Source: an uncultured Lachnospiraceae bacterium
GTDB lineage: Bacteria > Bacillota > Clostridia > Lachnospirales > Lachnospiraceae
Reading direction: 5' to 3'
DNA length: 64,000 bases
NCBI GenBank assembly: GCA_948688495.1
Contig: CAPQSW010000002.1
Location: forward strand, 1 to 64,000
A program made the position numbers and the translations under genes. The notes beneath the pieces were generated by a model that had not been told where the DNA came from, did no database searches, and saw only the letters and a list, made by a program, of their open reading frames with translations. Shown one piece after another: positions 36,624 through 45,083 of the stretch (the stretch's first letter is position 1; every line of letters begins with the position of its first letter).

Positions 36624-36660
36624 ATGGGACTATTGCAATACTGCATTGCAGTAGTCCCAT
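36624..36660 (+). other. 16-bp hairpin after fliS
   Basis: Arms 36624-36639 and 36645-36660 pair over 16 positions with one T-G pair and a 5-base loop. No T-run follows, so termination is doubtful. It may protect or separate the fliS message from the next gene. Confidence 0.55.
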
Positions 36661-36698
36661 TGTGACGTATAGCGATACATTATAAATAAGGAGGATGT

Positions 36699-37178
36699 AT
36701 GCAGGATAAAGAATATATCGCAGTATTGATTCAGAGCCTGGAAAAGAAGGAGGGACTTTTAGATAAGATTATTGAGAAAAACAAAGAGCAAAAAATCTTA
36801 TTTATGGATGAAGCTTCCGACCCTGACCGACTGGAAGAAAATATGCAGGAGAAAAGCGGTTTTGTAGACAAGTTGAATGAATTGGACGAGGGGTTCCAGC
36901 AAATATATGACAGGGTAGAGGCTGCCCTTAAGAAAGATAAGGAAGCTTATAAAGAAGAAATTTTAAAGATGCAGAAGCTGATTACAGGAATTACAGAAAA
37001 AAGTACTACAATCCAGGCACAGGAACAGAGAAACCGGGAACTTGCCGTAAAACGATTCTCTGCTGTGAAGATGGGTATCCGCAAGGCGCGCGCCAGTACG
37101 AAAGCAGCAAGCCAATATTATAAGAGCATGGCGAAGATCAACGTTGTGGAATCACAGTTTATGGATAAGAAAAACTGA
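36699..37178 (+). CDS. Helical FliT/FlgN-like flagellar protein
   Basis: A 159-residue, highly charged, helical cytoplasmic protein with long coiled-coil stretches (LEKKEGLLDKIIEKNKEQKI; EAALKKDKEAYKEEILKMQK). It lies right after fliS, where fliT-type chaperones are usual, and has GGAGG before its ATG. The shape matches FlgN/FliT export chaperones. Sequence identity in these families is low, so a specific name is not justified. FliD would be the expected client if it is FliT. Confidence 0.7.
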   Translation: MQDKEYIAVLIQSLEKKEGLLDKIIEKNKEQKILFMDEASDPDRLEENMQEKSGFVDKLNELDEGFQQIYDRVEAALKKDKEAYKEEILKMQKLITGITEKSTTIQAQEQRNRELAVKRFSAVKMGIRKARASTKAASQYYKSMAKINVVESQFMDKKN

Positions 37179-37223
37179 TGGAAAAACTTTTGAAAAAATA
37201 TTAAAAAAAATATAAATTAGGTG

Positions 37224-37250
37224 TTAAGTATAAAAGAAAGTCTCCGATAT
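37224..37250 (+). promoter_or_regulatory. Sigma-D-like promoter of flagellin
   Basis: TTAA (37224-37227), 15 bases, TCCGATAT (37243-37250). The -10 fits the sigma-D consensus apart from its first base, and the -35 is weaker than at flgM and flaG. It would give a leader of about 130 bases before flagellin, long enough for CsrA control. Confidence 0.7.
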
Positions 37251-37345
37251 ATGTATCAAGTAAAGAAAATAAATTACTTAAAACTTCAGTGATTGACTCG
37301 GATGGAGCGTACGGCCAGATGAGAAGATCACAAATCAAAATCAAA

Positions 37346-37379
37346 TGCAGCATGGAAGCTGCAGTACATTCAAGGAGGA
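37346..37379 (+). promoter_or_regulatory. Predicted CsrA-binding sites in the flagellin leader
   Basis: A perfect 6-bp stem (TGCAGC 37346-37351, GCTGCA 37358-37363) presents ATGGAA in the loop, with GGA at 37354-37356. This is the classic high-affinity CsrA site. A second site overlaps the Shine-Dalgarno (AAGGAGGA, ending 37379). Two sites about 20 bases apart, one over the ribosome site, match the arrangement known for B. subtilis hag. Confidence 0.75.
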
Positions 37380-37386
37380 ATATATT

Positions 37387-38199
37387 ATGGTAGTACAACA
37401 CAATCTTACAGCGATGAACGCAAACAGAATGTTAGGCATCACAACAGATGCTCAGGCTAAGTCAACTGAGAAATTATCTTCTGGTTACAGAATCAACCGT
37501 GCAGGCGATGATGCTGCTGGATTATCTATTTCTGAGAAGATGAGAAGCCAGATCAGAGGCTTGAACAAAGCTTCTTCTAACGCTCAGGACGGTGTTTCCT
37601 TAATCCAGGTTGCTGAAGGTGCTTTGAATGAAGCTCATTCTATCTTACAGAGAATGAACGAACTGGCTACCCAGGCTGCTAACGACAGTAATACTTCTGT
37701 TGATAGAAATGCTATCAACAAGGAAATCCAGCAGTTACAGTCCGAGATTACCAGAATCCAGTCTACTACACAGTTCAACACCATGAACCTGTTAGACGGA
37801 ACATTCACAGGCAAGAACCTTCAGGTTGGTTCCTTAGCTGGCCAGGCAATTTCCATCCACATCAGCAACATGGATGCTACTGAGTTGGGTGTTACAGGAT
37901 TGGCAGTTAGCTCTTATGCATCTGCAGGATCTGCTATGACAGCTATCCAGAGCGCTATCGAATTAGTATCTGACCAGAGATCTTATCTTGGTGCTCTGCA
38001 GAACAGATTAGAGCATACAATCTCTAACCTGGATAACATTTCTGAGAACACATCCGCTGCTGAGTCTCGTATTCGTGACGTTGATATGGCAGAAGAGATG
38101 GTTGAGTACAGCAAGAACAACATTCTTGCACAGGCTGGACAGTCTATGCTTGCACAGGCTAATCAGTCCAACCAGGGCGTACTGTCCTTACTTGGCTAA
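37387..38199 (+). CDS. fliC: Flagellin
   Basis: A 270-residue filament subunit. Conserved D0/D1 ends: MVVQHNLTAMNANRMLGITT, then SSGYRINRAGDDAAGLSISE, and at the C-terminus AEEMVEYSKNNILAQAGQSM. The centre is very short, so surface D2/D3 domains are absent, as in many clostridia. The ATG at 37387 follows AAGGAGGA; an upstream in-frame start is within the CsrA leader. Export needs FliS, and translation is probably controlled by CsrA/FliW. Ser/Thr residues in the short middle are the likely sites for the glycan made by the next genes. Codon use is strongly biased, as for a highly expressed gene. Confidence 0.97.
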   Translation: MVVQHNLTAMNANRMLGITTDAQAKSTEKLSSGYRINRAGDDAAGLSISEKMRSQIRGLNKASSNAQDGVSLIQVAEGALNEAHSILQRMNELATQAANDSNTSVDRNAINKEIQQLQSEITRIQSTTQFNTMNLLDGTFTGKNLQVGSLAGQAISIHISNMDATELGVTGLAVSSYASAGSAMTAIQSAIELVSDQRSYLGALQNRLEHTISNLDNISENTSAAESRIRDVDMAEEMVEYSKNNILAQAGQSMLAQANQSNQGVLSLLG

Positions 38200-38222
38200 T
38201 CGAATTAGTGACTATCATAAGA

Positions 38223-38253
38223 ATGAGACCGGATTTTCCGGTCTCATTTTTTT
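38223..38253 (+). terminator. Intrinsic terminator of flagellin
   Basis: An 11-bp perfect stem, 38223-38233 with 38237-38247, has a TTT loop and runs directly into six T. It is a textbook terminator 23 bases after the flagellin stop and separates it from the convergent glycosyltransferase genes. Confidence 0.92.
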
Positions 38254-38284
38254 ATAGGAGAATAATTGCAAAGCGACTGCACAC

Positions 38285-39460
38285 TTAATCTATCAGACTG
38301 GCGATACGCAGCATATCCTGGAAGCATTTCTCAAAACTGTGGTTTTCTTTTACTTTTCTGTGACCGTTCGCAGCTATTTCCCTGCGTTCCTTCTCATGAG
38401 ATAAATAGTAGTCTATTTTGTCGAGTAAATCTTCTGTGTCATTATAGTAGACAAAATCCTCGTCTGGAACAAAGTAATCCAGGAAATCTGCCTGAAAGTT
38501 CGTCAAAAGAAATCCGCCGGTTCCCATAATATCCATGGCACGCAGGGGAATCCCGGACTGGATGCTCTTTAATGTGATATTCAGATTGATTTTGCTGTTG
38601 GCAAAGACGTAGGGCATTTCCGCGTAGTAGTCTGTCGCACCCATATTGCGCACATGGGGAATGCGGGTGTCCTTGTTCAATGTGAAAAATTTTAGGCGGT
38701 CTGGGAAGCGATCTCCAATGGCGGTCAAAATTCTTGTGCGCTCCAAAGAAGTCACTTTGCGTCCGAGATAATAGTTGGCGTAAATATACTGCGGGGTTTC
38801 TACGCCGTATTTATCGCTGGCGTATGGGGATACCCGGAGCATTTCTTCCAGTATAGGGCCGGTGAGCACTTCCTCCAGGAAATTATAGCCATAAATCTTT
38901 AACTGTGCCTCCATCACGGCGTCCAGATAACCTTTGGTATAATCGTTGACATCGGCAAGCCGCTCATAGAAGTTGTGGGCTTCGTTATATAATGCGCCGA
39001 CAAAGGAAATATCGCAGGTGCATTTTTCTCGGTCAAACTGTTTTTTTGCCAGAAAATCAATAATCGTGGCGTTGACGGGCAGTGGTGTGTAATATACCGT
39101 GCGAATCCCCATATTCTTTAGCTTGAGATACTCTTGTTTGTCGAAAAGAAACACATGGTTGGTAGGATAAATAATTGTGTAGGAATATAAGGGGACATAG
39201 GGGCTGTCATATACCAGGGCGATATAAGGAATCCCATGTCTTTTGCAGCCCTCGGCTACTACCGGATAAAAATTAAAGGAATAACAGAACTGAAAGTTCT
39301 TATCCTTGACTATATGATCAAATGCTGTATCAAAATCCGAACTGATTCGTTCCTGATAGTCTTTGTGGGAAAACATGGTTAATTCATATCCCATCTGCTG
39401 TAATGTAAAGATGGCATCCACTTTGCCAAAACATTCCCAGTCTATAAATAAAACATTCAT
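38285..39460 (-). CDS. CgeB-like glycosyltransferase, paralogue A
   Basis: A 391-residue GT-B-type glycosyltransferase of the CgeB/DUF3880 group. The N-terminal Rossmann half has YSFNFYPVVAEGCKRHGIPY and YDSPYVPLYSYTI. The C-terminal half has the sugar-nucleotide motif region KINLNITLKSIQSGIPLRAM and MGTGGFLLTNFQADFLDYF. There is no signal peptide or membrane segment, so it is cytoplasmic, as needed to modify flagellin before export. It is last of three minus-strand paralogues. GGAGG precedes its start. Acceptor and sugar are unknown; flagellin is inferred from position. Confidence 0.82.
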   Translation of the reverse strand: MNVLFIDWECFGKVDAIFTLQQMGYELTMFSHKDYQERISSDFDTAFDHIVKDKNFQFCYSFNFYPVVAEGCKRHGIPYIALVYDSPYVPLYSYTIIYPTNHVFLFDKQEYLKLKNMGIRTVYYTPLPVNATIIDFLAKKQFDREKCTCDISFVGALYNEAHNFYERLADVNDYTKGYLDAVMEAQLKIYGYNFLEEVLTGPILEEMLRVSPYASDKYGVETPQYIYANYYLGRKVTSLERTRILTAIGDRFPDRLKFFTLNKDTRIPHVRNMGATDYYAEMPYVFANSKINLNITLKSIQSGIPLRAMDIMGTGGFLLTNFQADFLDYFVPDEDFVYYNDTEDLLDKIDYYLSHEKERREIAANGHRKVKENHSFEKCFQDMLRIASLID

Positions 39461-39478
39461 GGAAAATCCTCCTAATTA

Positions 39479-40678
39479 TTATTGATCTAAAATGGAATCC
39501 TGCTTTCCAAAAGCGAGTGTTATCATCTGCGCTAAGCGGACAGGATAGGTATGGTATCTTCTTACAGTCTCGAATCCATTCTCTGCAATTTCCATGCGCT
39601 CCTTTTCATGATGGAGGAAGTAGTCAGCCTTACTGGCGAGATCCTCCAGGTTTTCGTAATAGATAAGATCCTCTCCCGGGCTCAAAAACTGTGGCAGCTC
39701 CGGCTGGAAATTGGTTAATACAAAACCACCACAGGCCAAAATATCAAAAATGCGCAAAGGAAGTCCGCTGCGAATAGATTTGGAGGTTATGTTTAAGTTA
39801 ATTTTGCTGTTGTGAAATATGACAGGCATTTCTTCCAATGTCTTTGCAAGTCCCCGGTTATGGATATGGGGAAGCGTGGAAGTATCGCTGGCGGTATAGA
39901 GGTCTACAGAAAAATGCTCCGACAAAAGCGCCATGATACGCAGCCGTTCCATGGCGGAGATTTTATTTCCGATGTAGAGTTGGGCGGCTGTCTTTTTATC
40001 CGTCAGATAGGAATCAAAGGGATAAGTAAAAAAGCCGGGAAGATGAGCCTTAAATTCATCTACAATCTCATCGGTCAAAAGGTCTTCGATAATAAAACCT
40101 CCATAAATCCTAAGCTGTGCCTCCATAATTCCTTCCAGATAACCCAGGAGGTAATCGGGAGGATTCGTTAATTTGTCGTAAGGGCATTTCTCGGTGTACA
40201 ATGAGCCGACAAAAGAAATATCAGCGCTAAATTTTCTGCGCATGGAAGAAGAAGCAGAGCGGATGCACGCTTGCTTTTGTTTTATGTTTGTGGCAAGAGG
40301 AAGATGGAACACATGTCCGGGATTTAAAGGTGAAATCTCCTCATACTGCGCCAAATCAAAAAGAAATATGCGGTTGCATGGATGGGCAATAGAGGTTGCG
40401 AACAATTCCATCACCGGGGAATCCACAGTCCAGCAAAGGTACGGAAGTTTAAAGATATTGCACACCTCGCTCAAAAATGGGAAGAAGTTGATGCTGAATA
40501 CAAAGTCTGCCGGGTGCTCTAAGAGCACATTACTGACAATCTGAATGGATTCCTGTGGCGTCAGGGATTTATTGGTAATTTCTGCAGTGACTTCCTGTAC
40601 GGTATAACCAAGTTCTGCAAAACCCTCAATAACGTCAGGTTCACATATGCTTCCATAGCGGTAAAATAACAGCTTCAT
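39479..40678 (-). CDS. CgeB-like glycosyltransferase, paralogue B
   Basis: A 399-residue member of the same family: FSINFFPFLSEVCNIFKLPY and VDSPVMELFATSIAHPC in the N-terminal half, KINLNITSKSIRSGLPLRIF and ACGGFVLTNFQPEL in the C-terminal half. Its start is preceded by GGAGG and it lies 18 bases upstream of paralogue A in transcription order, so they are co-transcribed. It is clearly diverged from A and C, suggesting a separate linkage for each enzyme. Confidence 0.82.
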   Translation of the reverse strand: MKLLFYRYGSICEPDVIEGFAELGYTVQEVTAEITNKSLTPQESIQIVSNVLLEHPADFVFSINFFPFLSEVCNIFKLPYLCWTVDSPVMELFATSIAHPCNRIFLFDLAQYEEISPLNPGHVFHLPLATNIKQKQACIRSASSSMRRKFSADISFVGSLYTEKCPYDKLTNPPDYLLGYLEGIMEAQLRIYGGFIIEDLLTDEIVDEFKAHLPGFFTYPFDSYLTDKKTAAQLYIGNKISAMERLRIMALLSEHFSVDLYTASDTSTLPHIHNRGLAKTLEEMPVIFHNSKINLNITSKSIRSGLPLRIFDILACGGFVLTNFQPELPQFLSPGEDLIYYENLEDLASKADYFLHHEKERMEIAENGFETVRRYHTYPVRLAQMITLAFGKQDSILDQ

Positions 40679-40715
40679 GTCAATGCCTCCTCTGCAGAAA
40701 ATATAAACAACGGCC

Positions 40716-41885
40716 TCATGCCTGGTCCTCCTTTACCGTCTGTAAAATATGTTTGAGCTGGTGGGTATAAGAGAAGTTATCCCGTACTTTCAGATAGCCG
40801 TTCATGGCTATTTTCAGCCGCTCTTCTTCGTGGGAAAGATAGTAGGCGGTTTTTTCCAACAGCTCGTCCAAATCATGAAAGACTTCAATCTCTTTGCCAA
40901 TGACAAAGCAGTCATCAATTTCCTGCTGGTAATTGGTCAAAACAAATCCCCCCGACCCCATAATATCCAAAATCCGCTGTGGCAGGCCGGTCTCAATAGA
41001 GGGCAGTGTAATATTGAGATTGATTTTGCTTAAATAGAAAATCTTATTCATATCCGTATAATAGTCAACGCCTTGATGTATCTGTACATTAGGGAGATTG
41101 CGGCATTTACTTTTCGTGTAGAAGTCTACGGTATGGTGGCTGGCAAGGGCATTTAACACGGTGATCCGGTCCATCTCCGCAAGTTTTCTGGATAGGAGAA
41201 GAATGCCCAGGTATAAATCGAGATCCATTTCCTGGCGTACCCAGGTATCTGCACCAAAGGTCTTTGCCATATAGTCGGCAGTTTTCTGTGATACACGAGG
41301 CCATGGCTTGCTGTTATGCCAGTTGCACAGGTGTTTCAACAGATATAATTTTAACTCTGCCGCAATATCTTCCGGGAGCTGGGAAATAAAGAGATTGTAG
41401 GAGTTATCTTCGTAAAGGTTCCCAATAAAAGATATATCGCAGCTGAAATTTTTTTCATCTTCAGCGCTGATATTTAACGCCCCCGTGCGTGAAATATTTA
41501 CACCCAATGGTAAATAGTACAAATGGGGGATATGGTATGATTTCATGTGTTCGTACTGGGCGCGGTCGAAAATAAAAAGGTAATTGCAGGGATTTGATAC
41601 GGAAGGATGGAACAGGGACATCAATGGGGAATCGTAAACCCAGCCAATGTAGGTACGTCCCTGCTTTTGACATAAATCTGAAATTTCCGGTACAAAAAGA
41701 TAGGAAATCAAACAGTCAAAGCTGTGCTCAGACAGAAATTTTTCCAGCTTTTCGAAATCCTCGGATATAGGCGTTAGCGGGTCAAACACACCATGGGGAT
41801 ATATATCTACCTGTTTGCCCATTTCAGACAATGCCCAGGGAATATCGTAACTTGAATTTTTTACGCGGATAAACAAAAAATGCAT
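40716..41885 (-). CDS. CgeB-like glycosyltransferase, paralogue C
   Basis: A 389-residue member of the same family and first gene of the minus-strand operon. Motifs: VYDSPLMSLFHPSVSNPCN in the N-terminal half; KINLNITLPSIETGLPQRIL and GSGGFVLTNYQQEI in the C-terminal half. The ATG has GGAGG upstream. The shared 147-base region with the divergent plus-strand operon should hold both promoters. Cytoplasmic; substrate unknown. Confidence 0.82.
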   Translation of the reverse strand: MHFLFIRVKNSSYDIPWALSEMGKQVDIYPHGVFDPLTPISEDFEKLEKFLSEHSFDCLISYLFVPEISDLCQKQGRTYIGWVYDSPLMSLFHPSVSNPCNYLFIFDRAQYEHMKSYHIPHLYYLPLGVNISRTGALNISAEDEKNFSCDISFIGNLYEDNSYNLFISQLPEDIAAELKLYLLKHLCNWHNSKPWPRVSQKTADYMAKTFGADTWVRQEMDLDLYLGILLLSRKLAEMDRITVLNALASHHTVDFYTKSKCRNLPNVQIHQGVDYYTDMNKIFYLSKINLNITLPSIETGLPQRILDIMGSGGFVLTNYQQEIDDCFVIGKEIEVFHDLDELLEKTAYYLSHEEERLKIAMNGYLKVRDNFSYTHQLKHILQTVKEDQA

Positions 41886-41991
41886 AGCTTACCTCCGGGA
41901 AATAGTGTATAATAATTACTGTATGGAATAACGATACAAGGTATCAGAATTTTTCTTATGCCCAATTATATCATATTTTGAGAAAAAACTA

Positions 41992-42019
41992 AAGTTATGA
42001 AAGCAGTTTCTTATAACTT
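41992..42019 (+). promoter_or_regulatory. Imperfect hairpin just before the glycan-operon start
   Basis: AAGTTATGAAA (41992-42002) pairs with TTTCTTATAACTT (42007-42019), with a small bulge and a loop of about four bases, and ends just before the AGGAGG of the gene at 42033. It might affect translation start. The same divergent region carries GATACAAGGTATC near 41933. No clear sigma-D promoter was found here. Confidence 0.35.
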
Positions 42020-42032
42020 CAGGAGGATATAG

Positions 42033-42710
42033 ATGAGTGTTGAAGGGATGAATCACGAAAAGGATATTGTAGAAAAAGAACGGCGGCGGGAAGAAGAAAA
42101 TAAAAAATTCCTTCAGCAGCATGAGGGATACCAAAAAGAGATTGATAGGATGCTGGAAGATAAGGCATATGATGAGTTGCTGGATTATTACCAGTCAGAA
42201 CCAGTCAGAAAACTCTGCCTTATGGAAAATGATGTGGCGATTATGAATATTGTACTGGCTATCTATCAGGATGAGGTAAAGAATGGAAGTGAAGGAAAGA
42301 TTTTAACCGATATTCATAGTATGAAGGAGGCGAGGGAGCGTTACCTTCAGGCTAAATTTATGATGTGGAGATTAGAGTTCTTTCATGAGAATGGCAGATT
42401 TCTGAAATTCATTGAAAAGAATCCGGTATCCCCATATTTTTTAATGCATCTCATCTACACATCGTCTTTTGAGAAGGGCGATACGACGTTAAAAATGGCA
42501 ATACTTTTGAAAGAGAGTGGAAGGTTTGCACAAGCGTTTGCCATGCTGAATTTTTTGAATCAGTTGTGTCCGGGTGAAGAAATTATATATTGTGAGATGG
42601 CGGATGTCTGTATTTTGGCAGGAAAGTTTGAGAGTGCAAACGATTGTATACAAAGAATTAAGCATCCATCTGAGGTTTTGACACAATATCGGAAGAAGTG
42701 GGGGGTGTGA
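42033..42710 (+). CDS. Hypothetical helical protein with TPR-like C-terminus, 225 aa
   Basis: First gene of the plus-strand glycan operon. The N-terminus is strongly charged coiled coil (EKDIVEKERRREEENKKFLQ), and the rest is helical with a TPR-like pair near the C-terminus (ESGRFAQAFAMLNFLNQLCP, ILAGKFESANDCIQRI). No catalytic motif is seen. It lies one base before the next glycosyltransferase gene. A scaffold or adaptor for the glycosylation enzymes is possible but unproved. Confidence 0.65.
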   Translation: MSVEGMNHEKDIVEKERRREEENKKFLQQHEGYQKEIDRMLEDKAYDELLDYYQSEPVRKLCLMENDVAIMNIVLAIYQDEVKNGSEGKILTDIHSMKEARERYLQAKFMMWRLEFFHENGRFLKFIEKNPVSPYFLMHLIYTSSFEKGDTTLKMAILLKESGRFAQAFAMLNFLNQLCPGEEIIYCEMADVCILAGKFESANDCIQRIKHPSEVLTQYRKKWGV

Positions 42711-42711
42711 G

Positions 42712-43395
42712 ATGGACAGGCACAAGATAGCTTTTATTATATGTGTGAATGATGACTTGTATGAAAGGGAATGCGTCTCTTATATTGAGCGTCTAAATCT
42801 GCCGGAAGGTTTTGTGCGTGATATTATTCTTGTAAGAGGAGCAGCCTCTATTACCTCTGGATATAATGGGGCGATGCAGGGGTCGGACGCAAAATATAAA
42901 GTATATCTGCACCAGGATGTATTTATTGTATATCCAGACTTTATCACACAAATTTTAAATATTTTTGAAAATCCCGCAATTGGAATGATAGGCATGGTAG
43001 GAGCTCCCAGTCTTGGGGAGACGGCCGTTATGTGGCATGGGGGCCGGGTAGGAAAGCTGTATGCCAATCCCATTACACTTGCCGAGGAAGCTGTATGTGG
43101 GGAGATAGAAGGAAAATACCAGCAGGTGGAGGTTATCGACGGTTTTTTGATGGCTACCCAGTATGATGTTTTGTGGAGGGAAGATCTTTTTAAGAAGTGG
43201 GACTTTTATGATGTTTCCCAGAGCCTGGAGTTTCGGAAACGGGGCTATCAGGTGGTGGTTCCCAATATGGAGCACGCATGGTGTATCCATGATGATGGGA
43301 TCATGAATCTGAGCAATTATTATGAGGAAAGAGAAATATTTTTAAAAGAGTATAGGAGGAAGGAAGAGGAGGAAGGCAAATGTATTGCGAATTAA
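42712..43395 (+). CDS. StrF-like family 2 glycosyltransferase
   Basis: A 227-residue GT-A-type protein resembling the StrF/Glyco_tranf_2_5 group. It has a Rossmann-like start (KIAFIICVNDDLYERECVSY), SGYNGAMQG, the metal-site-like DVF motif in YKVYLHQDVFIVYPDF, and the late-domain region IDGFLMATQYDVLW, DVSQSLEFRKRGYQVVVPNM. No membrane segment. The end overlaps the next gene by 16 bases. Donor and acceptor are unknown. Confidence 0.78.
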   Translation: MDRHKIAFIICVNDDLYERECVSYIERLNLPEGFVRDIILVRGAASITSGYNGAMQGSDAKYKVYLHQDVFIVYPDFITQILNIFENPAIGMIGMVGAPSLGETAVMWHGGRVGKLYANPITLAEEAVCGEIEGKYQQVEVIDGFLMATQYDVLWREDLFKKWDFYDVSQSLEFRKRGYQVVVPNMEHAWCIHDDGIMNLSNYYEEREIFLKEYRRKEEEEGKCIAN

Positions 43396-45083
43396 TAGAA
43401 AAATTAGCGCCCAAGCCCGTATTTAATTTAAAATGGTATAAGGATGAAGATTTATATTCGGATGGACCGATAGAGGATACGATAATTCAGATTATTGCGG
43501 AGAACGAGCCGGAGGAATATACAGAGGCGATCGCGAGAGCAATGTGCTGGCCAACCTATTATCACCTGACCCATTTAAGGAAGAATATCCTCAACTGGTA
43601 CCCCTTCAAAGAGGGAAGCAGCGTGCTGGAAATCGGGTGCGGTCTGGGGGCAATTACGAGCGTACTGTGTGACAAGTGCCAGTCGGTTACGGCGGTTGAG
43701 CTTTCCAGGCGTAGGGCAACGGCAGCATTGCTGCGCTGCCGGGAGAGGGAAAACCTGGAGATTATTGTCGGAAATTTAAATGATATTGAGTTTGAGAAGA
43801 AGTTTGATTATATCACGTTGATCGGAGTTTTGGAGTATCAGGGGACATTTACAGATGCGGACAACCCTTATCTGGACTTTTTGATGGAGATAAAGAAGCT
43901 CCTCAAACCGGACGGCAAACTGTTAATTGCAATTGAGAATAAATATGGCCTCAAGTACTGGTGCGGCGCCAGGGAGGATCACACCGGGATGCCTTTTGAG
44001 GGTATGAATCAGTATACCCTGTCGAATCGCGAAGTGCGGACATTTGCTAGGAGGGAACTTGAGGAATTGGTAAAAGAAAGCGGGTTTGGGAATACGTATT
44101 TCTATTATCCTATGCCGGATTATAAGCTTCCGACGGTGGTTTATTCCCAGGGAAGCCTGCCGCAGAATGAGAATATGCACAATCTGGAGCCCTATTATAT
44201 TCCAGACAGGACGACATTGGTGGCGGATGAGATGGAGATTTACAAGGACGTCATCGAGAATGGCGTATTTGAGTTTTTTGCCAATTCGTTTCTGGTTGAA
44301 TGCTCGGATAGTAAGGATATTGGAAAAATAAAACAAAGCTGCCTGGCATCGGAGAGGCGGGGGAAATACCAGGTTGCCACAACATTTACGAGGGATGGCG
44401 AGGTACAGAAGCTTGCGTTGCGCAAAGAGGGGTGTGCCCACGTTGAGCAGATTATGAAAAATAGCATTGCGCTTGCCAGAAGCGGAAGGAAAATATTGCC
44501 GATGCAGCTTAGAGATGGAAAACTGGTATCCGAATTTGTAACGTATGAGCTGCTCGAGGAACGGCTGCTTGATGCCGTAAGAAGGAAGAATAGGTTTGAA
44601 TTTTACCGGATACTGGATAAGGTATATGAGGAAATCCTGGCGTCTTCCGGACAGGTCGCACCGGAAGAAAATATCATTTATGCTTTGGATCTTGATAATG
44701 ATAGAAATTCAAAGAAATACGGCCCGATACTGCGGATAGGATATCTTGACATGATTTTGCGGAATGCTTTCTATGTGGATGGGCAGATTTTGTGGTTTGA
44801 CCAGGAGTGGATATTGGAATGCGTTCCGGCAGGCTTTATTCTTTATCGGCTGTTTAAGGAATTATATGCAGCGTATAACTGGATAGACAAGGTTTTCTCC
44901 CTTCAGGAAGTGGGGGAGAAATATCATCTGATTTCGGCATGGAACTCTTACCAGATGTTGGAGGGATTGTTTTTGATCGATATACTGGATATTGCCCATA
45001 CAGAAGAAGGAAAAACATACCGTGGAGGTGACAGGGAAGCATGTCTGACGAACATAAAGAAACTGGCGGGTATGATAAAATAG
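43380..45083 (+). CDS. SAM methyltransferase fused to a kinase-like domain (WbdD-like architecture), copy 1
   Basis: A 567-residue cytoplasmic protein. Residues about 60-250 are a class I methyltransferase: motif I VLEIGCGLG at 82-90, the acidic TAVELSRRRA and ITLIGVLEYQ. Residues about 310-500 show marks of a protein-kinase/APH fold: Lys344 (EVQK), Glu356 (AHVEQ), a D(x4)N catalytic-loop pattern (Asp457, Asn462 in GYLDMILRN) and Asp474 (WFDQEW) in the metal-site position. MTase plus kinase is the layout of WbdD, which caps an O-antigen with methyl phosphate. The kinase reading is my inference from spacing and conservation in the paralogue. A methyl-phosphate cap on the flagellin glycan is a hypothesis. 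Confidence 0.72.
   Translation: MYCELIEKLAPKPVFNLKWYKDEDLYSDGPIEDTIIQIIAENEPEEYTEAIARAMCWPTYYHLTHLRKNILNWYPFKEGSSVLEIGCGLGAITSVLCDKCQSVTAVELSRRRATAALLRCRERENLEIIVGNLNDIEFEKKFDYITLIGVLEYQGTFTDADNPYLDFLMEIKKLLKPDGKLLIAIENKYGLKYWCGAREDHTGMPFEGMNQYTLSNREVRTFARRELEELVKESGFGNTYFYYPMPDYKLPTVVYSQGSLPQNENMHNLEPYYIPDRTTLVADEMEIYKDVIENGVFEFFANSFLVECSDSKDIGKIKQSCLASERRGKYQVATTFTRDGEVQKLALRKEGCAHVEQIMKNSIALARSGRKILPMQLRDGKLVSEFVTYELLEERLLDAVRRKNRFEFYRILDKVYEEILASSGQVAPEENIIYALDLDNDRNSKKYGPILRIGYLDMILRNAFYVDGQILWFDQEWILECVPAGFILYRLFKELYAAYNWIDKVFSLQEVGEKYHLISAWNSYQMLEGLFLIDILDIAHTEEGKTYRGGDREACLTNIKKLAGMIK

Noticed and set aside
42712..43395. Polysaccharide (capsule) cluster rather than flagellin glycosylation
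   Set aside because: No flippase, polymerase or priming transferase is seen, transferases lack membrane segments, and the genes begin right after flagellin. Not excluded beyond the window end.
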